Below the pieces are notes generated by a model. The model ran no database searches, was not told the DNA's origin, and worked only from the letters and a program-made list of their open reading frames with translations. Shown piece by piece: positions 32,341-40,633 of a stretch of DNA of 40,633 nucleotides (positions are counted from its first letter, which is position 1; each line of letters opens with the position of its first letter). Source of the DNA: Muribaculaceae bacterium. Lineage in GTDB: Bacteria; Bacteroidota; Bacteroidia; Bacteroidales; Muribaculaceae. The translations under genes and the position numbers were made by a program. The stretch covers positions 1 through 40,633 of the forward strand of contig JAGAYZ010000042.1 in NCBI GenBank assembly GCA_017940245.1, written 5' to 3'.

Positions 32341-34563
32341 ATGATTGGGTCTGTTGTGTTTGTGCCGTTGGGCGTGGTGGCGTGGCTGATGGGAATTCAA
32401 GTGAGTCACCGCGACTTTTTGTTGCTCACTATGCGTTACGATTATCGCATGGGAATGGCACAGTGCATTTCCTTTGCCGGTCTGCTGGCGGTGATGGCGC
32501 TGGAGTGGGTGATGCCCGCCAGTGCGATGACCACTGTGGTCCTGACCGGTGCCGGGCTTGCTGTTGCTTTCGTTGTCGAATGGGTGCTGGCGCGCCTGCG
32601 TTCATCACGGCTTGCTGTCACGCTGCTGGTGCGCTTGCTGTCGGTGCTGTTGATGGCTGCTGTCATGGCTGCGTGTGGCGCGATGACGGTGTTGCCGCTG
32701 GCTGCGATGGGCTGGTATGTGCGTAATAGCGGGCTGGGCGTGGTGCACCGCAATCCATTTGTGTTGGCATGCCGCTTGCGCCGCAGTCAGGTAGCGCGTC
32801 GCAACAATCGAGTGGCTCAGGTAGAAATATCGCCATCGATGCCCGACTTCTCGCATGCCGGTTGCCAGCGTCATGGCGAGCCATCACAGCGATATGTCGT
32901 TACCGATTATGGCATAGTTCCCGGCAGTGACCGAGATCAGATAGAACCACTGCAGGCTCTGCTTGACAGGGTGGGGCAGTTGGGTGGCGGAACCATCTTT
33001 TTCCCACGAGGAAAATACCTTTTTAACAAGTGTGGCAAGAAACGATTTCTGCGCATCAATTACAGTCACATCACGCTGGAGGGCGAACTGAATGCTGCGG
33101 GCCGGCCTGTGGCGCAATTGGTGAACTGCGGCTCGCTCGACCGGGGACATGCCCAACCGTGGTTGTCGCCGTTCTTCATCACCACAGGCGAGCAGTTGCA
33201 GCCCAGTAATCAGTTCTGGGGACTACAATTCGGCAGATGGCACCAGGTTGAGATGCAAAGCGACTCGATGAGCGACCCTGGGAGTGATGGCTCGTTGCTG
33301 AGTCCGAAAGTGTCGACTCGTGTCACCACTACCAGCCCGAAAGGCGATGACGTGCTACACGTGGAGAGCACGGCCAATGTGGGTCGTTACATCTTGCTGG
33401 GAATATATAATGCCGATGACGAAGCTACATTATTGAAAGACATTTTGGGCCAGCCTCGCTTACGGCCTGAATGGAAGGCCGCCATGCGTGCCGGCGTGGA
33501 GCGTGCGCCATCGCTCCAGTGGCTGGTGGAGGTGAAGCAGGTGCTCGACGAGCACACGCTGCAACTGGTGCAACCCTTGTGGCGTGATTGTGCAGTGGAA
33601 AACTCGCCTGTGGTGTGTAGTGTGGAGATGCTAGAAGACATCACCATTCGCAACTTGCGCTTGAGTAGCCGCTGGAACGGCCTGTTCCGTCATCATGGAT
33701 GCCGGCATTACTACAGCGTGCCGCAGGCACAAGAGATGGATTACGGCTGGAATGCCATCAATCTCAAGCGTGTGGCACATGCCGTAGTGGAAGATGTGGT
33801 TATCGAGAATTTCACTAATCCACTGTGTGTGACCGACAGCCGCAACGTCACGTGTCGGCGCATCGGCATCGGTGGCTACGACGGGCATCAGGGTCTCAAG
33901 GTATATAGCCATGCGTGCGACAACCTGTTCAGCGACATCAACTTCTATAGTCACTTTGCCGACATGATGGGTGGCGAGGGCAATGCCTATGGCAACGTGT
34001 TCACGCGCATCCATTATCTTAACCCCTGTTTCCATCCGGTGGAGTATGATTTCCATGGTTTTTCCGAGGCTCCTTTTTCACCACCGTGTTACAACCTTTT
34101 TGAACAGGTTTATGGTTTTGCCGCTATTCACAGCAGTGGACCGCTGCACATGCAACCGGCATGTGGCCGCGGCAACGTGTGGTGGAATTGTGTCCAGGAG
34201 GGTGAACGCAAGGGTGGCAACCTGTTACATCAGGGGCATTATGATGTGCGGCTCACATTCAAGAACCATCTGGCCATCGTTGCGCGGACGGTTTTGGCCG
34301 TGGTGCGTCGTCGAGCGTTGTCGCCAGGAAGCATGAAACAGTGTTACCATGATGCTTTGCATGCCAAGCGTGCGGCCTGTCTGTTGACGGTCGATGAGTA
34401 TGCCCAATTCTACACTGATTTCCACTTCTGCGGCATCCAGACTGTGAGCGACACAGCTTTCACGCAGTCGCCCTCCATTCACGCAGCCCACTGGAACACC
34501 GCCATCTCCATCCCCTCGCTCTACGACGCCCAGCTGTCGCACCACAGTCGAGATGTAGATTAA
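32341..34563 (+). CDS. Membrane-anchored pectate-lyase-like beta-helix protein (DUF4955-like)
   Basis: A 740-residue protein with an unusual layout. The first ~130 residues hold at least four hydrophobic helices (about 4-19, 40-58, 63-83, 97-127). Then a right-handed beta-helix of the pectate-lyase superfamily begins (about 184-, QIEPLQALLDRVGQLGGGTI then FFPRGKYLF). It continues through segments typical of the DUF4955 group: GLFRHHGCRHYYSVPQAQEM, then WNAINLKRVAH, GHQGLKVYSHACDNLF, FADMMGGEGNAYGNVFTRIH and FHGFSEAPFSPP. Such folds cut or bind uronic-acid polysaccharides, but no lyase active site can be named. Relatives I know of are exported by a signal peptide, so the membrane domain is odd. 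It follows the regulator by 100 bp, with its own -7 box. The ATG start is decided by that promoter. Confidence 0.75.
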   Translation: MIGSVVFVPLGVVAWLMGIQVSHRDFLLLTMRYDYRMGMAQCISFAGLLAVMALEWVMPASAMTTVVLTGAGLAVAFVVEWVLARLRSSRLAVTLLVRLLSVLLMAAVMAACGAMTVLPLAAMGWYVRNSGLGVVHRNPFVLACRLRRSQVARRNNRVAQVEISPSMPDFSHAGCQRHGEPSQRYVVTDYGIVPGSDRDQIEPLQALLDRVGQLGGGTIFFPRGKYLFNKCGKKRFLRINYSHITLEGELNAAGRPVAQLVNCGSLDRGHAQPWLSPFFITTGEQLQPSNQFWGLQFGRWHQVEMQSDSMSDPGSDGSLLSPKVSTRVTTTSPKGDDVLHVESTANVGRYILLGIYNADDEATLLKDILGQPRLRPEWKAAMRAGVERAPSLQWLVEVKQVLDEHTLQLVQPLWRDCAVENSPVVCSVEMLEDITIRNLRLSSRWNGLFRHHGCRHYYSVPQAQEMDYGWNAINLKRVAHAVVEDVVIENFTNPLCVTDSRNVTCRRIGIGGYDGHQGLKVYSHACDNLFSDINFYSHFADMMGGEGNAYGNVFTRIHYLNPCFHPVEYDFHGFSEAPFSPPCYNLFEQVYGFAAIHSSGPLHMQPACGRGNVWWNCVQEGERKGGNLLHQGHYDVRLTFKNHLAIVARTVLAVVRRRALSPGSMKQCYHDALHAKRAACLLTVDEYAQFYTDFHFCGIQTVSDTAFTQSPSIHAAHWNTAISIPSLYDAQLSHHSRDVD

Positions 34564-34615
34564 GGCTTGAAGAACAAAAGGAACATGATGGTATTACACT
34601 GCGGTAACCCGCAAA

Positions 34616-34647
34616 AAAAGAACCGGGCCGGGTGGCTCGGTTCTTTT
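34616..34647. terminator. Bidirectional terminator between the beta-helix gene and kbl
   Basis: A 14-bp stem (34616-34629 with 34634-34647, one G-U pair) around a GGGT loop. The A-rich left arm and T-rich right arm give a U tract in both directions. The convergent stops are at 34563 and 34670. Confidence 0.8.
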
Positions 34648-34669
34648 GTGATGTGTGGCGCATGTAGCG

Positions 34670-35860
<1,191 letters not shown>

Positions 35861-36026
35861 GTCTTTTACGATTAAAAATGAGGTTAAAAAGTTTTCGCTG
35901 TTTTTATACCCACAAAGTTCCGAAAAAAATGCGACATGGTGAAATGTATCGTGTAAAAAACCTCAAAAATGCCGTCATAGAACCAAAATTTAACCTACTT
36001 TAGATGTGAGATTGCAATTTTAATAG

Positions 36027-36034
36027 TAACTTTG
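36027..36034 (+). promoter_or_regulatory. -7 promoter element of the threonine dehydrogenase gene
   Basis: TAACTTTG is a perfect TAnnTTTG, 45 bp before the ATG at 36079. The -33 element is unclear. Confidence 0.55.
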
Positions 36035-36078
36035 CATGATTTCTAAAACCGCAACCATTAACAACAAAATATCCATTA

Positions 36079-37035
36079 ATGAAAAACGTTTTGATAATCG
36101 GCTCTACCGGCCAAATCGGGTCGGAGCTGACGATGAAACTGAGAGGCATTTATGGCAACGCTAACGTTGTCGCTGGTTACATTCCCGGCGCAGAGCCTAA
36201 AGGTGAGTTGGCCGAGAGTGGACCTAAAGAAATTGTAGATATTACTAATGCGCAGCAGATTGCCGATGTGGTGAAAAAATATGACATCGACACCATTTAC
36301 AATCTGGCTGCCCTGCTCAGTGCGGTGGCCGAGAACAAGCCTCAGTTGGCGTGGAAAATAGGTATCGGCGGGTTGATGAACACGCTGGAAGTAGCGCGCG
36401 AGCACCATTGCGCTGTGTTCACTCCCAGCAGTATTGGCTCGTTTGGTCCCAATGCGCCCAAAGATGGCACTCCGCAAGACACCATCCAGCAACCCCGCAC
36501 CATGTATGGTGTGACTAAGGTGAGCGGCGAGTTGCTCAGCAACTATTACGCGCTCAAGTTCGGTGTCGACACCCGTTCGGTGCGCTTCCCGGGCTTGATT
36601 TCCTATGTGGCTCCTCCGGGTGGAGGCACCACCGACTATGCTGTTGACATTTACTACAGTGCCGTGCGTGGCGAGAAGTTTATATGCCCCATCAAGGCCG
36701 GTACGTTCATGGACATGATGTATATGCCCGACGCATTGCGCGCCGCTATCGAAATCATGGAGGCCGACCCGTCGCGCCTGCAACACCGCAACTCGTTCAA
36801 CATCGCTTCCATGAGTTTTGATCCCGACATTATCTATCGGAAAATCAAGGAATATGTGCCATCGTTCGAGATGGAATATCAGGTGGATCCGCTGCGTCAG
36901 GCCATTGCCGACTCATGGCCCAACCGCCTGGACGACACTTGCGCCCGCATTGAATGGGACTGGAAGCCCGAGTATGACCTTGACGGCATGACACGCGACA
37001 TGCTGGAAAAACTGCGCGTGAAGCTGGGAAAATAA
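36079..37035 (+). CDS. L-threonine 3-dehydrogenase, SDR type
   Basis: A 318-residue NAD-dependent enzyme of the extended short-chain dehydrogenase (UDP-galactose-4-epimerase-like) family. It oxidises threonine to 2-amino-3-oxobutyrate, the substrate of Kbl. The Rossmann motif GSTGQIG (8-14), the NLAALLSAVAE segment (75-85), the catalytic S118/Y143/K147 set (PSSIG; TMYGVTK) and the family-specific SYVAPPGGGTTDYAVDIYY are present. This is the SDR-type enzyme, unrelated to the zinc-dependent Tdh of E. coli. Position divergent from kbl supports the call over a general sugar epimerase. A terminator follows at 37058. Confidence 0.92.
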   Translation: MKNVLIIGSTGQIGSELTMKLRGIYGNANVVAGYIPGAEPKGELAESGPKEIVDITNAQQIADVVKKYDIDTIYNLAALLSAVAENKPQLAWKIGIGGLMNTLEVAREHHCAVFTPSSIGSFGPNAPKDGTPQDTIQQPRTMYGVTKVSGELLSNYYALKFGVDTRSVRFPGLISYVAPPGGGTTDYAVDIYYSAVRGEKFICPIKAGTFMDMMYMPDALRAAIEIMEADPSRLQHRNSFNIASMSFDPDIIYRKIKEYVPSFEMEYQVDPLRQAIADSWPNRLDDTCARIEWDWKPEYDLDGMTRDMLEKLRVKLGK

Positions 37036-37057
37036 TTGTTTTTGTTTCATAATGAAG

Positions 37058-37100
37058 GCCCATCGGTTGCCGCAATAGCCCCAATCGATGGGCTCTTTTT
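37058..37100 (+). terminator. Rho-independent terminator after the threonine dehydrogenase gene
   Basis: GCCCATCGGTTG (37058-37069) pairs with CAATCGATGGGC (37082-37093), one G-U pair, followed by TCTTTTT. Confidence 0.85.
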
Positions 37101-37195
37101 AAAAAGCAGGGAGCAAAGATTCACAAGCCCAGGCACGAACAATGAGACCCGTGAACATTGAAAAATCATTAACAGTCATATAATTAGAAGGAATC

Positions 37196-38893
37196 ATGGC
37201 AACGGTCGACGACAAAAAAATCATTTTCTCGATGGTGGGTGTGAGCAAAACCATCGAGCAGAATCAGAAACAGATTCTCAAGAACATTTACCTCTCGTTT
37301 TTCTATGGCGCTAAGATTGGCATCATCGGCTTGAATGGCGCTGGAAAATCCACGTTGATGAAAATCATTGCCGGGCTGGAAACTTCTTACCAGGGGCAAG
37401 TGGTGTTTGCTCCGGGTTACTCGGTGGGTTATCTGCCGCAAGACCCGCAACTGGACCCCAGCAAGACCGTTAAAGAAGTGGTACAAGAAGGCGTGCAGCA
37501 CGTGGTGGATACGCTCAAGGAATATGAAGAAATCAACCAGAAGTTTGGCCTTCCCGAGTATTATGAAGACGAGGAGAAAATGAATGCGCTCTTTGCCCGC
37601 CAAGCCGAACTGCAAGATGTGATAGATGCCACCGATGCCTGGAACCTGGACAGCAAGTTGGAGCGTGCCATGGATGCGCTGCGTTGTCCCGACGGCGACC
37701 AGCTCACCGAGCACTTGAGTGGTGGCGAGCGCCGCCGTGTGGCACTGTGTCGGCTCTTGCTGCAAAAGCCCGATGTGTTGCTGCTCGATGAGCCCACCAA
37801 CCACCTTGATGCCGAGTCAATCGACTGGCTTGAGCAGCACTTGCAGCAATACGAAGGCACTGTGATAGCCGTCACACACGACCGTTACTTTCTGGACCAT
37901 GTGGCCGGCTGGATTCTGGAACTGGACCGCGGCGAGGGAATCCCCTGGCAGGGCAATTACAGCAGTTGGCTCGAGCAGAAGGCCCAGCGACTGGCACAGG
38001 AGGAGAAGTCAGAGAGCAAGCGCCAGAAGACGTTGCGCCGCGAGTTGGAATGGGTGCGCATGGCACCCAAGGCTCGTCAAGCCAAAGGAAAGGCGCGCCT
38101 GAACAGCTACGACAAGTTGCTTAATGAAACTGTCAAAGAGAAAGAAGAGAAACTGGAAATCTTCATACCCAATGGCCCACGACTGGGCAACAAGGTGATT
38201 GAGGCCAAGCATGTGGCCAAGGCGTTTGGCGACAAGTTGCTCTTCGACGACTTGAATTTCATGTTGCCACCTAATGGCATCGTGGGTGTGATAGGCCCCA
38301 ACGGCGCTGGCAAGACCACCTTGTTCCGCCTCATCATGGGACTGGAAAAACCCGACAGCGGCGAGTTTGAGGTGGGTGAAACGGTAAAGGCGGTCTATGT
38401 AGACCAGCAGCACACGAGCATCGACCCCGAAAAGACCGTGTATGAAGTCATCTCGGGCGGAGTGGAACTGTTGCGCATGGGCGGCCGCGATGTGAATGCG
38501 CGTGCCTATCTGTCGCGATTCAATTTCTCGGGCGTGGACCAGCAGAAAAAATGCGGCGTGCTCTCGGGCGGTGAGCGTAATCGCCTGCAGTTGGCACTGG
38601 CGCTCAAGCAGGAAGGCAATGTGCTGCTGCTCGATGAGCCTACCAACGACATCGACGTGAACACTCTGCGTGCGCTCGAGGAAGGTCTTGACGACTTTGC
38701 CGGGTGTGCCGTGGTCATCAGCCACGACCGCTGGTTCCTGGATCGCATCTGTACCCACATTCTTGCCTTTGAGGGCGATTCGCGCGTGTTTTTCTTCGAG
38801 GGCTCCTACTCCGAATATGAGGAAAATAAACTCAAGCGCCTGGGACGCGAAGAACCCACCCGCATCCGCTATCGCCGCCTGACCACCGACTAG
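37196..38893 (+). CDS. ettA: Energy-dependent translational throttle protein EttA (ABC-F)
   Basis: A 565-residue soluble ABC-F ATPase that binds the ribosomal E site and tunes the first elongation steps to the energy state. It has two ABC modules. The first has Walker A GLNGAGKST (45-53), LSGGERRRVALCRLLL (about 174) and LLLDEPTNHLD. The second has GPNGAGKTT (about 368), LSGGERNRLQLAL (about 456) and LLLDEPTNDID. An arm insertion in the first module (about 95-150) and the long charged linker between modules (about 255-330, GKARLNSYDKLL) are typical of EttA. A C-terminal FFEGSYSEYEENK is also conserved. There is no membrane domain. An AAGGA stretch lies 6 nt before the ATG, a clearer Shine-Dalgarno than is usual in Bacteroidetes. 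Confidence 0.95.
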   Translation: MATVDDKKIIFSMVGVSKTIEQNQKQILKNIYLSFFYGAKIGIIGLNGAGKSTLMKIIAGLETSYQGQVVFAPGYSVGYLPQDPQLDPSKTVKEVVQEGVQHVVDTLKEYEEINQKFGLPEYYEDEEKMNALFARQAELQDVIDATDAWNLDSKLERAMDALRCPDGDQLTEHLSGGERRRVALCRLLLQKPDVLLLDEPTNHLDAESIDWLEQHLQQYEGTVIAVTHDRYFLDHVAGWILELDRGEGIPWQGNYSSWLEQKAQRLAQEEKSESKRQKTLRRELEWVRMAPKARQAKGKARLNSYDKLLNETVKEKEEKLEIFIPNGPRLGNKVIEAKHVAKAFGDKLLFDDLNFMLPPNGIVGVIGPNGAGKTTLFRLIMGLEKPDSGEFEVGETVKAVYVDQQHTSIDPEKTVYEVISGGVELLRMGGRDVNARAYLSRFNFSGVDQQKKCGVLSGGERNRLQLALALKQEGNVLLLDEPTNDIDVNTLRALEEGLDDFAGCAVVISHDRWFLDRICTHILAFEGDSRVFFFEGSYSEYEENKLKRLGREEPTRIRYRRLTTD

Positions 38894-38936
38894 CCATACC
38901 CTAACCGGTGATTATAACGGCGCAAAGTCGTATTGA

Positions 38937-38988
38937 TCAAGCCATCTTCACATGGATTTGCAGTCCCGAAGGTGGCTTGACCTTATTT
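38937..38988 (+). terminator. Terminator after ettA
   Basis: A 13-bp stem (38937-38949 with 38968-38980, one T-G pair), followed by CCTTATTT. Its loop contains GGATTTGCAGTCC, a variant of the palindrome core found at 167-265. The T tract overlaps the -33 box of the next promoter. Confidence 0.7.
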
Positions 38989-39017
38989 GCACATTCAAAG
39001 ATTAATCGTTATCTTTG
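38986..39017 (+). promoter_or_regulatory. Promoter of the AAA ATPase gene
   Basis: TTTG (38986-38989), 20 nt, then TATCTTTG (39010-39017): both boxes and spacing match the Bacteroidetes consensus. The ATG follows at 39050. Confidence 0.75.
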
Positions 39018-39049
39018 CAGTCAATAACACCCTGAATGTTCAAATTAAA

Positions 39050-40633
39050 ATGGAACGCTTTTTCAATACCGCCGGACCCAACCAGCCCAAAATGGCCTAC
39101 ACACTTAATCCTTTGAGCCGTTTCGACCTGGATGAAGTTTTAACCCTCATCAATCAGACGAAGTATTTCGTACTTCACGCGCCACGTCAGACGGGCAAAA
39201 CTTCGTGTATGCTCGCCCTGCGCGACTATCTCAACGAGCAAGGCGACTATATTGCCGTCTATGTGAATGTGGAAGGAGGTCAGGCCGCGCGCAACGATGT
39301 TGCCCGCGTCATTCGCGCCACTTGCGATGCGATTGTTGAAAGAGTCGTTAGTATAGTAAATTGCGATTCTCCACGTGAGATACTTCAATCAATTAAAGAT
39401 ATAGGGGCCGACACGATGCTCACGGTACTCCTGAAGCGTTTGTCGCAATCGTTGCCTAAGCCTCTTGTACTGTTACTTGATGAGATCGACGCGCTCGTGG
39501 GCGACTCGCTGGTGAGCGTACTGCGGCAGATTCGTGCCGGATATGATGAGCGTCCGTTGGCATTCCCGCAGAGCATCGTGCTGTGTGGTGTGCGCGATGT
39601 GCGCGACTACCGCATCGTGCTCTCCAACCAGGACATCATCACCGGCGGTTCGGCATTCAACATCAAGGCTGAGTCGCTACGCCTGGGCAACTTCACGCAG
39701 GAAGAAATCCGCGAGCTCTATGGCCAGCACACGGCCGAGACGGGGCAACGCTTCGACGAAGGCTGCTTCCCGCTCGTGTGGGAGGCAACCGAGGGTCAGC
39801 CCTGGCTGGTGAATGCTCTGGCCAACGAAGTCACCTATAAGATGAAAGAAAACCGCGACCGCTCGGTGGTCATCACCCCCGAGATGATGTATCGTGCCCA
39901 GGAGCGCATCATCTACCGCCGCGACACGCACATCGACATCCTCATCGACAAGTTGCGCGAGCCGCGCGTGCGCCGTGTGATAGAACCCATCCTGGCCGGT
40001 ACCGATGAGGCCGACGACAGCCTCATTCCCACCGACGACGTGCAATACACTGCCGACATGGGACTCATCAAGATAGAACGCGGTCAGCCGCGACGCATCG
40101 CCTGCGGCATCTATCGCGAAATCATCCCTCGCGAGTTGACGTGGACCACGCAGACCGGCATGACACAGCAATCGCAGTGGTACATGAATGCCGACAACAG
40201 TATCAACATGGAGAAACTGCTGCTCGACTTCCAGCAGTTCTTCCGTCAGAATGCCGACTCGTGGATAGGCCGTTTCGACTATGCCGAGGCTGGACCGCAA
40301 CTGCTATTGCAGGCGTTCTTGCAGCGCATCGTGAACGGAGGCGGCTACATCGACCGCGAGTACGGCTTGGGTCGCCGCCGCACCGACCTGCTCATCCGCA
40401 AGCCGCTCACCGACGGCTATGGCGGTCCCTACCAGCGTGTGGTGCTGGAACTGAAAATCCTGCGTGGCGACCTGGAGAAGACCATCGAAAAGGGGCTGGA
40501 ACAGACCGCAGCCTACATGGACCTGTGTGGCTCGGTAGACGAGGGGCACTTCATCGTCTTCGACCGCTCGGGCAGCAAGACCTGGGACGAGCGCATCTGG
40601 CACGAGACGCGTCAATACCAGGGGCGCACCATC
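39050..40633 (+). CDS. AAA ATPase with PD-(D/E)XK nuclease-like C-terminus (partial, runs off the window)
   Basis: 528 codons are visible; no stop is reached at the window edge. The N-terminal ATPase has Walker A APRQTGKTS (44-52, with Ala for the first Gly), Walker B LVLLLDEID (139-147) and arginines in the following VRDVRDYR segment. A winged-helix-like middle part follows (ITPEMMYRAQERIIYRR, about 285-300, on to ACGIYREIIP). The last third resembles a PD-(D/E)XK nuclease fold: D446 in RRRTDLLIRKP, then E467 and K469 in VVLELKILRG. Such ATP-binding proteins form a large paralogous family in Bacteroidales. Their role is unsettled, with defence or mobile-element links suggested. The start codon fits the promoter 33 bp upstream. 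Confidence 0.8.
   Translation, partial: MERFFNTAGPNQPKMAYTLNPLSRFDLDEVLTLINQTKYFVLHAPRQTGKTSCMLALRDYLNEQGDYIAVYVNVEGGQAARNDVARVIRATCDAIVERVVSIVNCDSPREILQSIKDIGADTMLTVLLKRLSQSLPKPLVLLLDEIDALVGDSLVSVLRQIRAGYDERPLAFPQSIVLCGVRDVRDYRIVLSNQDIITGGSAFNIKAESLRLGNFTQEEIRELYGQHTAETGQRFDEGCFPLVWEATEGQPWLVNALANEVTYKMKENRDRSVVITPEMMYRAQERIIYRRDTHIDILIDKLREPRVRRVIEPILAGTDEADDSLIPTDDVQYTADMGLIKIERGQPRRIACGIYREIIPRELTWTTQTGMTQQSQWYMNADNSINMEKLLLDFQQFFRQNADSWIGRFDYAEAGPQLLLQAFLQRIVNGGGYIDREYGLGRRRTDLLIRKPLTDGYGGPYQRVVLELKILRGDLEKTIEKGLEQTAAYMDLCGSVDEGHFIVFDRSGSKTWDERIWHETRQYQGRTI

Overview
The window comes from a gut-type Bacteroidota, most likely order Bacteroidales (Muribaculaceae- or Prevotellaceae-like). 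This is inferred from a SusC/SusD pair, promoters of the Bacteroidetes form TTTG-N19-21-TAnnTTTG, a type IX secretion C-terminal domain, dockerin-like C-terminal tails on secreted proteins, and a short-chain-dehydrogenase type threonine dehydrogenase. No rRNA, tRNA, CRISPR array or insertion sequence was seen.

Layout. 1-84 is the tail of a secreted dockerin-tailed protein, followed by a repeat-rich spacer with palindromes. 535-2940 (+) holds a Na/phosphate cotransporter and rubrerythrin. 3017-8117 (-) holds an NhaD antiporter, a small gene broken by a frameshift, a small secreted protein, a GYF_2-domain membrane protein and a LytTR/LytS two-component pair. 8431-13154 (-) holds a C10 cysteine peptidase with a dockerin pair and an adhesin-like protein with a type IX sorting domain. 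An AT-rich spacer follows, with a candidate minus-strand small RNA and a 72-residue LuxR-type HTH protein. 14137-17731 (-) is an operon of a NamZ-like exo-muramidase lipoprotein, a sodium:solute symporter and a WYL regulator, which looks like a peptidoglycan-sugar salvage unit. 18009-18599 is a decayed dockerin-tailed gene.

The centrepiece is a polysaccharide utilization locus (18683-29095, -) in the order SusC, SusD, GH43-like/F5-8C protein, GH144-like lipoprotein, GH3 beta-glucosidase. It is divergent from a 947-residue regulator that carries a periplasmic beta-propeller sensor, a Y_Y_Y domain, one membrane helix and a LuxR-type HTH on one chain, with no kinase or receiver domain. The 301-bp divergent spacer carries three copies of a 15-bp motif, CTACRATAWYACTAY. 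Each copy is two CTAC half-sites set 11 bp apart, and the nearest copy lies directly upstream of the susC -33 element, so they are a good candidate operator. Downstream of the regulator is an unusual protein joining several membrane helices to a pectate-lyase-like beta-helix.

The right end is housekeeping: kbl divergent from an SDR-type threonine dehydrogenase (threonine to glycine plus acetyl-CoA), ettA, and a truncated AAA ATPase with a PD-(D/E)XK nuclease-like C-terminus. Many convergent gene pairs are separated by strong hairpin terminators. All family calls are from reading the sequence; no searches were run.
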